Assembly: GCA_013396915.1 (NCBI GenBank)
Contig: VWZL01000111.1
Coordinates: forward strand, 35,075 to 99,074
DNA from: Stercorarius parasiticus
Lineage: Eukaryota > Chordata > Aves > Charadriiformes > Stercorariidae
Direction: 5' to 3'
Length of the DNA stretch: 64,000 nucleotides
Shown piece by piece: positions 9,501 through 21,700 of this stretch. Made by a program: the position numbers and the translations under genes. The notes under the pieces are model-generated. The model did no database searches. It saw only the letters and a program-made list of their open reading frames with translations, and had not been told where the DNA came from. Position 1 is the stretch's first letter; each line of letters opens with the position of its first letter.

Positions 9501-10787
9501 AGCTCATAGGGTGAATATTGACAGTGAAGGAAGAAAAGAAAACAAGGTGGTGGGAATCCTTGAGGAGTTCAGATCTGAGTCAGGGACCTTTTACCTGGAA
9601 CAAGAACACAACTTCTTCCATAGGCTAGGATGAAATAAAAGACAGGAGCACAGAGTTCACAAAATGTCAACATTTAGAGAGTCGATACATAGTCAAAGTT
9701 CAAATGACCCAGCTCTTATAGCTATACATATCGATTTAAAGCAACTTAATATAATTTTATTTTCTTTTTTTTTTTTTAATATATACACTTTCAAAGGTTC
9801 GTCAGGTGAGGTATGTAAACATTATCTAATGGAAACCCCTCTCCACATTTCCAACTGAGAATTCACAGCAGACAGTTCATTTTCCCAACTCGCAACGCGG
9901 TACTTCCCGCTCCCCGGAGCAACCGGGAATGCCGTCCCAAGCCACAGCTCTCCCAGCTGCGGTCACCGGCTCCCACTTCCCACCGCTGGTCTGTACAGTT
10001 CACATTGCTTAGGCTCAAACATACAGTACCGGACAGGAGGACTTTTCAGCTCAGTGTCTAAAATTCATTTAGAAACAAACAGAGAAACAAAACTCTCCCA
10101 GGGAAGCAGGCACAGATGAAGGAAAAACATTTGCCATCAGGGTGGAGATAATATTTAAATGCTGAGCATCTTAAGGAAAAAAATTACTGGGTTGTCGTTG
10201 CCTTTTTTTTTCCTTTTCTTTCTTTTTTCTTTTTTTTTTCACACCTGTTCCAAGGGCAAAGGAAGCGTGGGGCTGGTGAGGGGTCCTGCAGGGCCGGGAC
10301 CCAGCAGCACTCCCCGCTCCACCCTCCAAAGTCGGGACCCATCGCCACAGAAGCAGCAATGGTCCTGCTGACGCTGCCCCTCACAGACGGCCGGGGTTGT
10401 GGGGGAGGGGGGGCACAGCCAGCAAACACTTCCAGGCAAAAAGGGGTTAAAAAAAAAAAAAAAAAGAAGAAAAAAAATCCAAACACACTTAGGAAAAAAC
10501 AACCAAATGACCTCAAACCCCCTAGAAGGTGAATAAAAATTGCAGAATGGCAAGCAAACAAGCAAACGACCTTCTGGAGCTGGCAGTGGGATCTTAAGGG
10601 TGACAGCGGTGCGCTCCCTTGGGTCCCCCGTCCCCGCAGGGAGCACAGGAGCCCCCAGGAGCCCCGAAGGCAGCTGCTCACTGCAGGAATTCACTCACGG
10701 GAGTTCATTGTCGGTAACTACCTACCCTACCCTGGCCATTGTGGGGGGGTTCCCTGGGGGTGACGGCAGCCCCCACCTCCCGCATCC

Positions 10788-11626
10788 NNNNNNNNNNNNN
10801 NNNNNNNNNNNNNNNNNNNNNNNNNNNNNNNNNNNNNNNNNNNNNNNNNNNNNNNNNNNNNNNNNNNNNNNNNNNNNNNNNNNNNNNNNNNNNNNNNNNN
10901 NNNNNNNNNNNNNNNNNNNNNNNNNNNNNNNNNNNNNNNNNNNNNNNNNNNNNNNNNNNNNNNNNNNNNNNNNNNNNNNNNNNNNNNNNNNNNNNNNNNN
11001 NNNNNNNNNNNNNNNNNNNNNNNNNNNNNNNNNNNNNNNNNNNNNNNNNNNNNNNNNNNNNNNNNNNNNNNNNNNNNNNNNNNNNNNNNNNNNNNNNNNN
11101 NNNNNNNNNNNNNNNNNNNNNNNNNNNNNNNNNNNNNNNNNNNNNNNNNNNNNNNNNNNNNNNNNNNNNNNNNNNNNNNNNNNNNNNNNNNNNNNNNNNN
11201 NNNNNNNNNNNNNNNNNNNNNNNNNNNNNNNNNNNNNNNNNNNNNNNNNNNNNNNNNNNNNNNNNNNNNNNNNNNNNNNNNNNNNNNNNNNNNNNNNNNN
11301 NNNNNNNNNNNNNNNNNNNNNNNNNNNNNNNNNNNNNNNNNNNNNNNNNNNNNNNNNNNNNNNNNNNNNNNNNNNNNNNNNNNNNNNNNNNNNNNNNNNN
11401 NNNNNNNNNNNNNNNNNNNNNNNNNNNNNNNNNNNNNNNNNNNNNNNNNNNNNNNNNNNNNNNNNNNNNNNNNNNNNNNNNNNNNNNNNNNNNNNNNNNN
11501 NNNNNNNNNNNNNNNNNNNNNNNNNNNNNNNNNNNNNNNNNNNNNNNNNNNNNNNNNNNNNNNNNNNNNNNNNNNNNNNNNNNNNNNNNNNNNNNNNNNN
11601 NNNNNNNNNNNNNNNNNNNNNNNNNN
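10788..11626. other. Assembly gap (839 N)
   Basis: A run of N flanked by G/C-rich homopolymer sequence (GTGGGGGGGT before, CCCCCCCCCC after). A single further N is at 11816. Content is unknown. Confidence 1.
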
Positions 11627-14600
11627 ATCCCCAGGCCAAGAGCCCCCCCCCCCATCCCACGCTGGACCGAGCTCCCGCTGGGAGCGGGGTTATTCCCAGC
11701 CGGCCCTGAGCCCCGAGAGCCCCTGCCATCGAAGCAGACATTATTACTACAAATCTTATTGCTTGCAGTGCCCTCCCGCCCCAGGGAACGGCCACCCCAG
11801 CTGGCCACGGCAGCTNTCCCCCCACGCAATAGCCAGCCCTTTGGTTGCGGCACACTGGGCGATACAACCCCACCAACCGACACACCAGTCAGAACAAGAA
11901 CCTGTGGAAAGCCCATGAAATAAATATTTTTTAAAAAAAACACCACTATTTACAATATTAGATCTGTGAGCATGAAGTGAGAAGAATGCTTTTTCCTGCC
12001 CCCCAAAAAAAGCTTAAAAAGTAGGTTAGCATCCTGCCGCCTAGCACAACACTATCTTACATGGCACCTACACATAATATATATTCACATTTCATTTTAA
12101 AATTAGGTACTCTTACAAACAGACTTAGAAAACATTGGCTAGCAACGCAGCCCGAGGGACCGCCTGGCCTCCGGACCCACGCCGCCAACGCTGGCTGGCT
12201 GCATCCCAGCTCCTCCGACTGCCCCCAAGCTGCCAACGTGCCCTGAATCGAAGCCACCAGCTGCCCCCCACTGCCGCCCTTTGGGGAGGGGGTGGAAGTG
12301 CTCGTGAAAGAGAGGGCTTGTCTGTGGGGAGGGGAGGAGGAAGGACAGGGACCGCGATTCCTGCTAAGCCTAGGGGTGAGCTTAATACAAACAAGAACTC
12401 CTGAGAACATCTTAGAACAGATGGATTCATTTCACAACCACCAAGCTAAAGGATGGGCTGAACGGACGCTACGACACACAGGGGGGTGGGGTGGGATGGG
12501 GACGCGCACGATGCGGGGACATCATAGCCTTGTGGTTTGCTCCCAAAACCTATGGCTACAGGAAAAGCTGCAGTGGCACTCCCAGGCAGGGGGGAGCCTA
12601 CCCCCACCTCGCTCCCGGCCATCCGGGCGTACAGCCCTAGGACACGGACCCAAGGACGCCTTGGCTGGGGCTCAGCCCTCTTCCCCCGGCACGACCACCA
12701 GCGGTGGAAAGGCGAGAGCTCAAGCCGGACGGCAGCTCCCACCTCCCTGCCCATGCCTACGGGAGGCTGGGAACCGCAGCTTTCCCAGTCGCCTTCAACT
12801 GGGAATGCAGTTGTGAGGCTGAAAGAATACAAGCTGGAGAGAGAAACTGTCCAACATCAAGACTTAAAAGCAGGGCAGCAGTACATCCGTGTCCTTCTGA
12901 GAGTGCATCTCTATTTCCCAGGAGGTTAGTAAGGGCTGGCAGAGCTTTCGTAAAGGCTGGCATTTCCAGAGGTGTCATGCGAGCAGCTGGGACATGAGCT
13001 GGGCTGCAGCTTCGCCTATCCACACGCCGGCAAAAAGCGGCTCAGGCAGCCCCTGCCACCCTGCTCGGTCCAGTGCCACATGGCTCTCCCCGGCACAAGA
13101 GGGATGGGGACACAGAGAGCAGCAGGATCGAGTTCATCCCGCTCTCCTGGCTCATGGAGAATGACCAGCAACATGGCGGAAAGTTTGCTGGAAGCATCAA
13201 CACTGGCTAGCCAGATCTTTGGAGAAGGTTTGCTGCAAAGGCATCTCACTGACGTGTTGGCAGTCGAACACAAACACCACGGCACACAGCAAACACGAGC
13301 AAGAAGGACCTCATTAGTGATGAACTAGCGATGAATACAAACACATGCATACCTTGGATATGCTGCACACCCCCTGTCAGCAGGGAAACCCATTCCTGGG
13401 CTCGCACGGCAAGACAAGAACCCAACAGCTACAGATAGAAGGAGCCACCCTGGGCTCAAACTGCTCTTCCTGCAGCCCTCAAACCCCCCGACAGGTACAT
13501 TTTGCCTCTGAGCTTGGCGAACCCAGCCCCTCCCGGAGGTCAGGGAAGGTGGATGGCTCCTGACCACATGAAGGCTGAAGACCTGGAGCTGCTGATGACA
13601 AGGTAACCATGCAAATGAAAGAGGGGACTGGCAGCAAAGGGACAGTAAGGACATCTGTGGAGGTGCAGAGCTAAGAAGATGCTGCTCCTGGTACATGGAC
13701 CAGGAAGCTGGGGTGAAGACTAGTTTCAAGAATAGGATGAGAAAGTGGCCAGCAAGGAAAGCCAAAGTAACCGAAAGAGGTCTGTTTTGTGGGACACAGC
13801 ACTTGTGCCGAAATCCAGAGCTGAGGATGTGGAGCTGGGAGCTGTGGGGTGGCCGGGAGGAGGAGGAGGAAGAGGAGGAGGAACGCAATGAGGCTGCGGA
13901 GCTGAGGATGGCACTGTGGTAGTGCCAGTGGGCAGCTCTGCACCACCGCCAATGGAAACACACTCCATGCCCACATGGAGTAGGGCAATAAATCGTCTTG
14001 CTTATTTCCTGCCATTCATGAAGATCGTCTGCAGCTCCCTGTGCGTCCCTCACGTTGTGTAGAAGCTGCGTTTATTGGAGACAGGCAGGGGCCGTGCCCC
14101 AGCAGCACACCTCGGCACTGTGCTGTGCTGCAGAACGAAGAGAAACGAGTAGTGCCTGCCCCAAGTCACTCACAAAGAGTAGCAGGTTATACATATGGTA
14201 TTGCCTCTACTCATTTTTGTGTCCTTTCTGCACTGTTCTAGCTGAAACGTGGCTGCGTGGAGAGAGGAAATTGGGAAGTAGAGTGGGATGACAGTAATGC
14301 AACACGAGGACTGGCTGGGGGAAAAAAGAAAAAGAGTAAAAATTCAAACATCTGAGCACCTGATACAGAAAATGGAGCTACCCAGGCAATGCCACCCTGC
14401 CAGGCAGTCACCTCACATCCAGACCCCTTAATTTGCTAGCAAATTAAACCGAAATTTAATTTTCTAGCAAATTACAGCACTCCTTCCTGCCCCAAAATAA
14501 AGCACTCGCAAAAGCAAGCGTGAAGCACATTAAAAGCAGGTCTTGTAGTCTGCAAGACCTGGCAGCTACCACTGGTGCCAAGCAGAGAATGGACACAGGA

Positions 14601-17600
14601 GAGGTGGGGGGGCCAAAGGTGGCATCTCCTGGAGCAGGGACAGCATGGAAAGGAGCCTGGCAAGGAGATGGGGGTTTCCTCAGAGCAGAAAGCCTTAATG
14701 CTGTTCTAGGGATGACGACCACCCCTGGGGCACCCTCCCCCGGGGTAACCCAAACAATTGCACAAATGTCAAATTCGGAGGACATGTTACTAAAGCACCA
14801 ATATTCCCACCTCGAGGTGGGCTGCGGAGGTCATGCCCCAAGCACTTGCTGCCATAATTCAGCTGCTGGCGATGGCTTCACCCTGCCCATCCCTTGGCAA
14901 ACAAGCCTGCTCGTAAAAAACGACCTGCCTGAGGTAAACCCACCAGCCAGCCCAGCAGCAGCGGGAGGAAACGCTCCCGCCAGCTCCACACACACAGCAT
15001 GATGTAGAGAAGTATCACTCCACATTTCCTTAAAATTGTGATTTTTAAACAAGGGGGAGTTGTTGGGAGGAAAGTCAGAGAGCAGAGCAGCTCTGGGCAA
15101 GGTTTACATGCCCAGACGGAGGGAGTCCTACAGAGGCTGCAACACCAGGGACCAGACCCAAGGGCAGTGGAGCAGGGAGCCGGGGGAGCCCCCCACTGAA
15201 AAGACCCCTGACCATCTCACATCCCCCGGGACAGCCCTGTTCGGCACCTCCTGCGGAACTCCCTGGTCCCTGCAGATGCCCAAGGTGCCAGGCATCCACA
15301 AGGGACACGGAGCACACGCCTGGCTTGGGCTGGTCCCGGGCAGCAGGCTGGGGCAATTGTATTTAAAAACAGTTTTCTTTGAAAAAATCTCAGAATTATT
15401 TGCTTTCTCCTCACACGCTTTCTGGAGACAAGAATAACAATCCACATCCCAGCTCAGAACCCTTGCTTCAGCCTGATCCTGACACAAAACACACCCTCTA
15501 TCTTTCCTCATTAAAGGGAGCAGAAATTCAGATTTACAGCTACGAGGCACAGCCCAGCGCCTGCTAAACATCAGTAGGATCTTTGCACAGATTTTGTGAG
15601 TGTTGCTTTTTGCACAGGACGTGCCGGATCTAACGTGGGAAAGCCAGGGCTTGCTGAAGGCCCCTGGCATCCCCCAGCGAGGGACAGAGCTGAAGGCAAA
15701 GGAGCTTGGGACAAGCTGCAGGCCCTTTGGGCCTCAGGACACGTTGCCCGCACACTGCCCAGCACGGCCAAGGCCACCTCGCTCCCTCCTGGAGCCCTGC
15801 GAGTCCCTGCTTTCGGCAGAGGAAATCTCCATCCAACCAACACAGCAGTACGACAGAAGATTACAGACCGAGACTAGAAGTTCAAAGGGTGGGAGGAATA
15901 TGGTTTTCCTTTTAGCATCTCTGATTTCTCCCCGTGATGAGTCTTGGCCATTCCTCTCCGGAGTCGATGCCTGGCAGGGACACTGCTGGAAAGCTTGACG
16001 TGCTGATCCTACCACCACCTAAGCCACCCAGCACGCACCAAACTGGGACAGATACTCGAACACTGCTTCGCTCCCGCATCGGTCCCACACCGGTGTGATG
16101 CCTGACCTCTCCTGCCCTTGCCAAGCTCCAGCCAACCGGTTCTGGTGGAGCACCTGGGTGCAGGAAGGCAGCCGGGAGGCTGGAGCAGCAGCACCCCATC
16201 TCCACCTGCTTCGTCAAGGTTTCTATCCTAATGAGGTTCTCGCTCCTAGAAGACAGAAAGCAGAGCAGCCTGCATTTACCAGCAGCTAAAAATGAGAGAG
16301 GAAGAGAGAGGGAAAGCCCCGAGGATTGCTCGATGCTTGGTGCCCAGCGCAGCTCCGCAGGCACAGCCTGGCAGAGGCGCTTCAGGAGCGATGGGGAAAG
16401 ATGGGGAAAGGGGGGGTTTGCTGCAGGGGAGCGGGGTGAGGAGCAGAGGTAAGAGGGATGCTCACGCACGCACCCGGCCCAGGGGATGGAGGGGAAATCC
16501 CGAGCCCCCCGTGCCCGCGGAGAGGCTGCCCCAGACAGAGGTTAGAGGAGGACCCTAAGCACGGATGGAGAAACAAGAGGGAAAGACAACCTGTAGGAAA
16601 GGTACAGATCAGTCATTTAACTGCCATCAGTGCCCTCCTGCCTCACACCTCTCCTGAAACGCTTTTAGATCTTTTCTGATGGAATGTTTGACATATTTAA
16701 TGCATGCAGTAAAAATTAAAGTAATAGATAACTTCATATTAATCTGTACAGGGACTGACAGGCTAGATTTAATCACTTCCTAGCTGTTCAGAGAGTTAAC
16801 TTATTCTAGCATGAGTCAAAGGAAAGGTAGAGGATTTTTTTTTTTTTTTTTTAAATCAGCCATTTCATAGTAAGAGAAAAATGTGCCACAGCCTCATGTG
16901 CGTCAGTGCTGGGGGAAGGGAATGCCTGCAAGAGAGCCAGAGGTGTTCTACGAAGGGCGTGCGAATCTCAAACACCTTGTTTCATCCTCTAAACGGGTAA
17001 AATGAGAGATTTAAAGATGATTATCTGCTTTCCACCTGCAGCCCCACAGGCTTTGGGATCTGGGGTTCAATGCCAACTGTGAAAAGCAATTCTCGTTGCA
17101 GCCGAGCCCTCTCTAGCCTCTGCCCCCAGGGAAGGCATCTCTTGGACCCGTGCCCTGGAGCCTCGAGCAGGCACAAGGAGCTGAGCAAGGACTGACAAGA
17201 GGCTGTTAATGGTTGGGCCACCCCAGAGCCCACGTGGTGCCCTCTCAGGCATTGCTGCTTTCTGCACGGGAGTGGGCTTGCATCGGGATTCATGCAAACA
17301 GGTTTTGTGCGGCAACGCCAAAGCAAAGCCGTGGAGATGCAATGGCTGGGCAGGGTCCTTTCCCCGACCACAGTGTCCCTTCTCAGGCACTGAGCATCCC
17401 TGCCCGGGACAGCCAGCTCCGTGCGCTTCTAGCAGGCTTTTCTCACTGGTGCCAGGCACCGTGACCCTGTTCTGCCACTGCAGACCCCCCGCTGGCTTTT
17501 AAACGTGCTGCAGGGGCTTGCAGAGGAGCCCTGCAAAGGTGTCGTGCATGACAGGGCAGAGGCTTGACCGCCTTCAGACACCACAGCACCAGGCAGGAGC

Positions 17601-18036
17601 AAGGACAAACCCAACCACACCTTGCTAGTAAAAAGGATGAAATGCAAATCGCCATAAAAAATAAACTTGAGTCAGTCCCTTATCCCAACCCTATTCCAAC
17701 TGCAAATCCTGGCTGAGGAGGGTGCTAGGCAAGACGTGCACAAGAGAGCACAGGGCGGGGGCCAGGGCTCCCCTTCTGCAGAGCACCAACACCACAAGGA
17801 GCTCCAGCCCCTAAAAAGGGAGAGATTCAACCTCCAGCGAAGCGCTGCGGAAACTGCTTTGCCATCAGAGACCACAGAAATCACCACGAGGGCAGCAAAA
17901 TAGGAGAAGGAGGCCTGTCCAAAAGCAGGGCACAGCAGGACCCATTCATCCCTGAAGCCAGCAAGAAATAAAGATGGATACAGCCCAGCGCGCCTGCCCA
18001 GCAGCAGTGGACGCGGCAGCCTGGTACCCACAGCAT

Positions 18037-18062
18037 CTCCTCCTCCTCCTCCTCCTCCTCCT
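18037..18062 (+). repeat. CTC trinucleotide repeat
   Basis: About eight uninterrupted CTC units in noncoding sequence downstream of the PALI1 stop. Confidence 0.9.
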
Positions 18063-18443
18063 GAGCGGGACCTCCCCACCCCACGGGCTGTGCAATGGGG
18101 GAGCGAGAGGCAGCCATCAGCAGTACACACACCAGTAGCTAATTAATACTTTCACGCAGGTAACAGTATGGGACACCAGCAGCTGCTACAAACAAACCGA
18201 CAAAGGACAGATTCGCCTTTCTCTCCCTCACTGACGGGAAATGGTTTTGGTTTTCCTTTAAATGCCACTAAGAAGACAGACAGAAGGAGGACTCTGAAGG
18301 AAAGGGAAGCGTTTGCGTGCACCCAAAGGCTGCCGAAAGCTACTTCATGTGCACGAAGGTGGTTTTCTTTCTGCTACAGTACAAGTGCTTGTGCCTCAAG
18401 TATAAAACGCAAGCCTCCAAATCACACAGACGAGCTTCTTATT

Positions 18444-18449
18444 TTTATT
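18444..18449 (-). terminator. LCOR: Candidate proximal poly(A) signal of PALI1 transcript
   Basis: AATAAA on the - strand about 300 bases after the PALI1 stop, followed by GT-rich sequence (CGTCTGTGTGATTTGG). It would give a short 3'UTR isoform. Confidence 0.4.
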
Positions 18450-18742
18450 TTTAAAGTGATAAATAAGGCACTGTACTTTTAACTAAAACTGCCTGGTTCC
18501 AAGTTTTAAAAAAAAAACCCAAGGAACGTTCAAACTGCAGGAACTTCCTTCTGAACAGCAGAGCCAGACAGGCTGACCTCTTCTCTGTCCAAGACACATC
18601 TGCTGATGCCTAAAATCACGGGCGTTATCCTTTAACTGCGGATTTTTAAAGGCTTGCTACAGCTTATAAAAGCAGCTTTAGTTAATGCATGGTAAAGGGT
18701 TACTACTATACATCAGTTTTGTACATGGCTACCGGTTCTTCG

Positions 18743-21700
18743 CTATTTTGGGTCCAGTCGCGAGCGTTTGCTGTGTGAACAGTCCACTTTTGCCCTCAGC
18801 TTCCTCTTGCCCTGCGACCCGCTGCTCTCCTGCATCTTCTTCATGGACCTCGTCAGGGTCTTCCCACCGCTGGGCTTCTTGGTGACCATCTTCTGCGACC
18901 GTGTGGAGGACTCCCCCAGCGGTTTCTGCTTCGGGGACTTGGCCAGCTCCTCGTGGCTGGGGAGCAGCACGGCCCGTCGGCTTGTGTTCTCCTTGCCCTT
19001 CCGCATGGGGAGCCGTACCTTCTCCAGCTGCCTTTTCGGGGCTCTCTTCTCTTTCAAAGACATTTTTCTAGCCAGCTTGTTGCTTCTCTCCATGGCAGCC
19101 TGCTTTCGGGTGGCAGGAGCTTTCGTGCTGACCTCCAAATGCTTTATTTTACTGGCCTTCTTGGCAGGCAGCTTGTCCTTGGTGGAGGAGCCGGACCGCT
19201 CCTGGGTGCTCCCGCTCTCCTTCAGCATCCTCTTCTTCCTGCTGAGCTGGAGATCAGCTTTGGGCGAGGGGTCCTCCTGAGACCTGCCCTTCCCCTTCCG
19301 CCCCTTCCCCGTCCCATCTACTGATGGAGATTTAGCGGGAAAGGCATCTGCTTTGATCTGCAAGGCCAACTTTGGAGACATCAGTGGGTTGATGCACACG
19401 CTCTTCCGGCTCTGCTTGCTCTCCAGGGACAGGTGGTCCCCCGGGCTGTCGCTCTTCTTCTCCGCCTTCACCACGCGGTGCTGGGCTCGCAGCTTGCCCC
19501 GCAGGTTGGAGTACTTGCGCAGGATCCTGGTGCTGGCCTGCGTGGGCAAGCTGAGGGCAGGCGGGATGGTTTTGTCTTCGCTCAGGTTCTCAGCGCCGGC
19601 CTCAGTGGGAGACGTCTGGCTGGGAGGGGTGGCTTCTTCAGCCTCTGCTTTATCAGCGTTCTCCCGAATTTTGGCCCAAAGCTTTTGGTTCTTCAGGTTA
19701 TTCCGAGCCGGGGTAGTGGCGGCGAACTTCTTGAGGTGTTTTTTCAAACGTTCGGCTTGCAGGGAGCTGGGGTAGAGACCGGAGGAGGAATATTTCTGCA
19801 TGGGGACTTTGATGGGGGGGATCTCCCCCGGGAGACGAGTGTTGAGTTTCTTCACGATCACTAGAGACCTGGTTTCAGTCGTCTCCAGAAACCACTGGCA
19901 GATGTCGGAGAGCTTAAAAGCCTTCATAAACAGCATCTGGACAGGAGAAAGCTTCTGCACTTCCAGCGAGCCTCTACTTTTCCGCGTCCTTTTCTTACTT
20001 TTCCAAATCTCTTTCAGTTTGTCGGCTTTGTTCTTTACCTTGGGGGTTGGCTGCATCTCCTTCTCCAGCTGAATCCAGCCCTTCTGAACTTTCATGTACT
20101 GGGCGTTGAACTCGGCAATGAGCTCCTGGTTCTCCTCTTCAGCACACCACTCCATGAACTTTGGTTTGCTGTCTATGTCCTCCAACGCCGGGAAGTCATC
20201 ATTCCCTGAACTCCATTCATCCCTCAGTTTGGGGATCGCTTGCATAGACTCCTTCCCTGGTGTGCTCTTTTTTGTGGTTTCCACAGGTGCGGGCGTGTGT
20301 CTTAAGTTATAAAACTGCAGGGCGACCTTTTTATGCTTCGCAGCCTTTGCTGGAAGATGCTTGCTTCCACCTCTGCTGCTGGGACACGGAGGCAAATTGG
20401 CCACCGGCTCGCAGCTTTCCAGCTTGCCCGTGTCCACGGCGCCGTCAGAGCTCTCCTCGTCCTTTGCACTGGCATCGCTTGATTTCACATCCACTTCCTC
20501 GGCATCATTTGCAGGCACACTGCTCTCTGGAGGGAGGAGAATGCTTCTGTTCTCAGAATCAGCCTGGACGCTGATTTCTAGTGCCTCACCCGGTTGACTT
20601 GGGCTGCTGTTAGCAGGGGAGTCGTCTTTAGAGGAATTCTCTGCCTCTGCCGCAGTCTCTTTCGCTAAGATGCTTTTATAGTTTTGTCTGGTAGTGACAC
20701 CATTCTCCTCGCCCGGCCACTGCTCAGTGATGCTCTCCGGGGCCTGGCCGGTGCCTGGCCCCTCGCTGGTTTTGAGCAGCGCGTTGGGGCAGCAGTCATC
20801 TGGGAAGTGCAGGGATGCTGCCCCATCCTGGTGCACTTCTCTCTTGAACCGCTTAGCGCTGGGGCTCTTGGAGAGTTTGATCTGAAGGCAAGGAAGCTGT
20901 ACAGAACCGGAAGTACCCATGTCCTCAGCACTGCCCTCGGCAGGTGACTGGGATTGCTGGCTTCGGAGACGCCGGTCTGATGCCACGAGCACTCTCCTGC
21001 CTTTCTTGCGCTTCTTGTCTAGACTGTCTTTGGAAGAGACTGAGTCTTTCCCTGCAGCATCTGAGCCATCGGGTTCAGGCGGTGTTTCTCCTTCAGCAGG
21101 CTCTTTTTCACCTGCCAGGCTGTTATTCTGTGCTGCCTCCCCTCCTGAAGTTTTGGGGAGGGCTGTGCTGGCTGGCACGGCCTCCTCTTGCTCGAGGGAG
21201 CCATCACCCACCATGCCCGATAATTCAGCTTCTGGTTCAGCATCGATGCTTTTGTTCATGTTCACGCACTGCAAGGTGGCAGGGGGCTCCAGGGGACTCC
21301 CCCCATCCACGGTGGCAGGGGGCTCATCAGGAGCCAGCCGGCCTGGAGAGGGCTCAGCCGGATGCAGCCAGCTGGGCTCCGTGTCTCCTGCGCCTGGAAG
21401 CTGGGCAGGATCCCTGGTGCCATCATGGTCCAGGGGTGCTGTGTCTGCAGCAGCGGAGGGCTGCAAGGGGGAATTTGTCTCCGGGCTGGCGGAGAGGCCC
21501 GGATCAGTTTGTGTTTCAGAGCCTGCGCAACCTTCCTCCCCACTGGCTGCTTCTGAGACGGGAAGGGCAGCAAAATCGTCAGCCTGCTCGCCACCGCTGC
21601 CCTCCCCCGAGGAGCCCAGGCTGCTGCCAGCCTCCCAGGGGACAGTGCCTCCCACTCTCGTCCCCCCTCCTTCAGCGGGAGGGGAGCCGGGGGGCGGCGA

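Larger units (their letters stand above)
9450..18742 (-). other. LCOR: PALI1-type LCOR transcript, long 3'UTR (probable)
   Basis: About 9.3 kb between the PALI1 stop and the back-to-back poly(A) signals has no convincing coding exon on either strand. Several blocks are T-rich on the - strand (around 9.5-10.6 kb and 11.9-12.1 kb), which is how 3'UTRs usually look in the sense direction. I recall that the human long LCOR transcript also has a very long 3'UTR reaching close to SLIT1. Simple tracts: pyrimidine 10200-10240, poly-A 10449-10480, GGA repeats 13857-13886, poly-T 16835-16851, CTC repeats near 18037-18062. A proximal end near 18.4 kb is also possible. Confidence 0.45.

Noticed and set aside
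9634..11923. Further + strand AATAAA hexamers at 9634, 10532 and near 11916
   Set aside because: They are frequent by chance in A-rich stretches and lie beyond the better-placed signal for SLIT1.
10540..11946. Long open frames of about 390-410 codons on both strands
   Set aside because: They are mostly N from the assembly gap.
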